Shown: one piece after another, positions 62,011 to 64,000 of the stretch
Layout of the letters: each line of letters starts with the position of its first letter
Numbering within the stretch: the first letter of the stretch is position 1
NCBI GenBank assembly: GCA_030549495.1
Contig: JAUIRK010001045.1
Coordinates: 62,001 to 126,000, forward strand
DNA: 64,000 nt
Direction: 5' to 3'
Source of the DNA: Nectonema munidae
Taxonomy: Eukaryota > Nematomorpha > Nectonematoida > Nectonematidae
The notes under the pieces: generated by a model
What the model saw: only the letters and a program-made list of their open reading frames with translations
Told to the model about the DNA's origin: nothing
The model's database searches: none
Program-made: the position numbers and the translations under genes

Positions 62011-62490
62011 GGTAAGTTAGTTTTTGGAATATAGAACAGGCATTATAAATTAAAAAGCTATTTTTTTGGTTAATGCCTTGACGTCAAACTTGAAAGAAAG
62101 TAGCGAACTAACGCTTAATGAAGTTCTAAACTTTAATAGAGAAAGTGTATCTTACTAGGATAGCAGCCTGACAAAGACTTTTGAAAAAAGCCGGATATTA
62201 AATTAAACAATGCACATAATTATTTTGTTTAAGATGTAATTATTAAAGAAAAAGTATAATCTAGTTGCATTTATTTAAAATAAAGCAAACACTAATCTCA
62301 AGGAACATTAATTTTTCATGATACACAAAAGCTTTTCTGCTTTCGGTTTATTGCGATTTTGCGTTTAAATTAAACTTGCTCAAGTAAAAAGACGTTCAGA
62401 AATGACAAAAGTCGGCGATGAACTTAAATATTTAAGAAAAGTCTAGGAAATTTGTTTTTATTTATATTCCACCATTTTAGATTTCGTATA

Positions 62491-62868
62491 TCTTTTGACT
62501 CTGTAAACGGGCCATCTGAATAAGAGCGTCATCTTTTATAAGTCCCAACTAAATTTCTTATATATCTTATTCACTTATAAAAGCACCACCTGTATAAGCG
62601 AGCTGCGTGAACAAGAGCGCCATCTTTTATAAGTCCCAACTAAATTTCTTATATATCTTATTCACTTTTGACTCTATAAAAGCACCACCTGTATAAGCGA
62701 GCTGCGTGAACAAGAGCGCCATCTTTTATAAGTCCCAACTAAATTTCTTATATATCTTATTCACTTTTGACTCTATAAAAGCACCACCTGTATAAGCGAG
62801 CTGCCTGAACAAGAGCGCCATCTTTTATAAGTCCCAACTAAATTTCTTATATATCTTATTCACTTTTG
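62491..62868 (+). repeat. 99-bp minisatellite, about 3.8 copies, in the AF9/ENL intron
   Basis: GCACCACCTGTATAAGCGAG starts at 62,583, 62,682 and 62,781, exactly 99 bp apart. Each unit also contains AAGAGCGCCATCTTTTATAA and TCCCAACTAAATTTCTTATA. The first copy is more diverged and slightly shorter; the others are nearly identical. Confidence 0.92.
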
Positions 62869-63008
62869 AGAGAACCAGGTGAAGGCTACACGCAGGGGAT
62901 GACCAGCACCACAACAACGCCTTTGACGCATTTAATCTGAGTGATTTGGGGTTGGGTGCAGTGGGCTCTTCTCCATGCAGGGCGAAAGAAGCGTAAAATA
63001 AGAGATAC

Positions 63009-63245
63009 CGCTTTGCGAGGAACGGTCGCTTGCTTACAAGTCGTCATGATGGGGTCTCCAAATAATTGCTCGAAGTGGGAGCAGGGTGCAGGCTGGATAT
63101 CAGTGGTGGCACATGGTGTGCAAGAGGGGTTCAGTGGCTTGGACAGGTTAGCTCCGCCTTTGGATGGGGGAGCGGCTTGTTGATTGCTTTCGCAAGTCAT
63201 GTTCAGCATAGGAGGTGCAGACATTTTGTTCTGATCCACGATGAC
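63009..63245 (-). CDS. MLLT3: AF9/ENL-family protein, linker exon after YEATS
   Basis: The acceptor is CATAG before GTCATC at 63,245. The frame continues the YEATS exon in phase 0: RSGG is followed by VIVDQNKMSAPPMLNM, like the RAGGVMVM junction of vertebrate ENL. The exon then reads SHFEQLFGDPIMTTCKQ. Choosing donor GCG/GTATCT (intron from 63,008) gives 79 codons and a phase-0 join to the last exon. A donor with better consensus, GTAAGC at 63,037, would leave phase 1 and put a stop at the join with the last exon, so I prefer the former unless an unseen exon lies between. The linker is Pro/Ser/Thr/Cys-rich. Confidence 0.7.
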
Positions 63246-63792
63246 CTATGATGTTATCAGATGTTAGTAAAAAAGTAATAAAATAACATGCCTAAAAAAA
63301 TTCACGCTGCGAAGAACACTTTTGAAAATATGAACAAATATTTGCTTAATCTTATTCCAAAGGTTTGCGGTGATTGAGTGTTGTTTTAAGTGTTATAAAA
63401 GAAATCTTAATTGTTTTTTATATTGGGAGAAAAATATGCTACTTCAAACTTCAATTGAGCAGTTATTAGGGAAAATTCAGACTATCACCTTAACCTCACC
63501 ACATCTACTACTAAGGAGCAGGACTTAGATTGAGGCGGCAAAATTTTGCAAACATTATAGTGATATAAAGCAAAAGGTGAAAATGTGAGTAAAATCTTAT
63601 ACCCGATTTTTAACCCTGAGCATCATCTTAATGTATGCAATGAAGATATCTTAAGAGTAATATATTTTGATAACTTTTTCATTTTAGAAAATGAGCTTAT
63701 TGAAGCAACAATCAGAAGAACGCTCTTAAAGGAAGGTAAAGGGTGTAGAAGAAGGTCTACTAGCAAATGGCATGTGTAGAGAGCAAAATTAC
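63246..63792 (-). other. Intron of the AF9/ENL gene
   Basis: A 547-bp AT-rich intron bounded by GTAATT and CATAG on the minus strand. No repeat or RNA gene is seen inside. Confidence 0.7.
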
Positions 63793-64000
63793 CCCGCCAG
63801 AGCGCAGAAGCTTCTGCTTGAACTCGTCGGTCGGATTCTGGAATGTCAACTTCTCGCAGCGGACGTGGTGGATCGGAGGGCATCCTTGGAGGTGGAGAAA
63901 GAGATCATACTCAAAGTAGATCTTCTTCGGTTCTTCTTTGTTCTTGAAGAAGACGGCGATCGGAAGAATGAAGCCAGCGTAGCCGGACTCGCACAACTCG
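63793..64000 (-). CDS. MLLT3: AF9/ENL-family protein, YEATS-domain exon (cut by window edge)
   Basis: The minus strand from the window edge reads [20 protein letters not shown], then [20 protein letters not shown], then [20 protein letters not shown]. This is the C-terminal half of a YEATS domain, which in this family reads acetylated and crotonylated histone lysines; the SGYAGF segment forms part of the acyl-lysine pocket. Similarity to AF9/ENL is very high (LRCEKLTFNNPT in human). The exon ends at 63,793 before GTAATT, phase 0. The start codon and first half of YEATS lie beyond position 64,000. The gene therefore spans at least 59,636-64,000. Confidence 0.93.

Noticed and set aside
62941-63251. 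Plus-strand ORFs opposite the linker exon
   Set aside because: The minus strand has a phase-compatible exon that continues the YEATS exon; the plus frames are shadows.

Overview
The window is AT-rich nuclear DNA from an animal, most likely an invertebrate. The evidence is a spliced gene for the AF9/ENL family of chromatin readers, non-LTR retrotransposons of Jockey-like and CR1/L2-like type, several hAT-type DNA transposons, and a very large AT-rich satellite. There is no bacterial gene organisation. I cannot name the species.

Layout from left to right. Positions 1-2.7 kb hold a roughly 490-bp element bounded by ~60-bp inverted repeats around an intact two-exon helix-turn-helix mini-gene, then a decayed ~150-bp direct repeat, then a hAT remnant of the TTF-zinc-finger type. 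From 2.7 to 8.9 kb I recognise almost nothing. At 8.9-11.7 kb a Jockey-like LINE is split by a 1.94-kb DNA transposon (element A), which has matching inverted ends and an imperfect 8-bp target duplication. A related copy (element B) lies at 13.4-15.3 kb. A CR1/L2-like LINE occupies 16.0-17.9 kb. A hAT-type non-autonomous element at 19.4-20.7 kb contains both a lone satellite-like monomer and a pogo/Tigger-like MITE. A long hairpin lies at 21.0-21.3 kb and diverged satellite-like monomers at 21.85-22.17 kb. A probable first coding exon of an unrecognised host membrane protein, with its promoter and leader, lies at 22.85-23.4 kb on the minus strand. A LINE fragment runs directly into the satellite.

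From 24.86 to 52.80 kb the window is one uninterrupted tandem array with a 149-bp monomer, about 187 copies, all in one orientation. It has alternating monomer types, local higher-order repeats and zones with private variants, which is the structure expected of a centromeric or heterochromatic satellite.

To its right are a short fossil of an LTR-element gag region, a minus-strand LINE with RNase H and endonuclease parts, and a 3.67-kb hAT element (54,319-57,986). The hAT appears to have inserted into the LINE and carries a decayed BED-finger transposase. The last 4.4 kb is the host AF9/ENL gene on the minus strand. Part of the YEATS domain is in an exon cut by the right edge, a short linker exon follows, and a large last exon ends in the ANC1-homology domain. 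All visible junctions are phase 0. Its large intron holds another hAT remnant and a 99-bp minisatellite.

The only sequences that look like working genes are the AF9/ENL gene, the possible membrane-protein exon and, perhaps, the helix-turn-helix mini-gene. Everything else recognised is repetitive.
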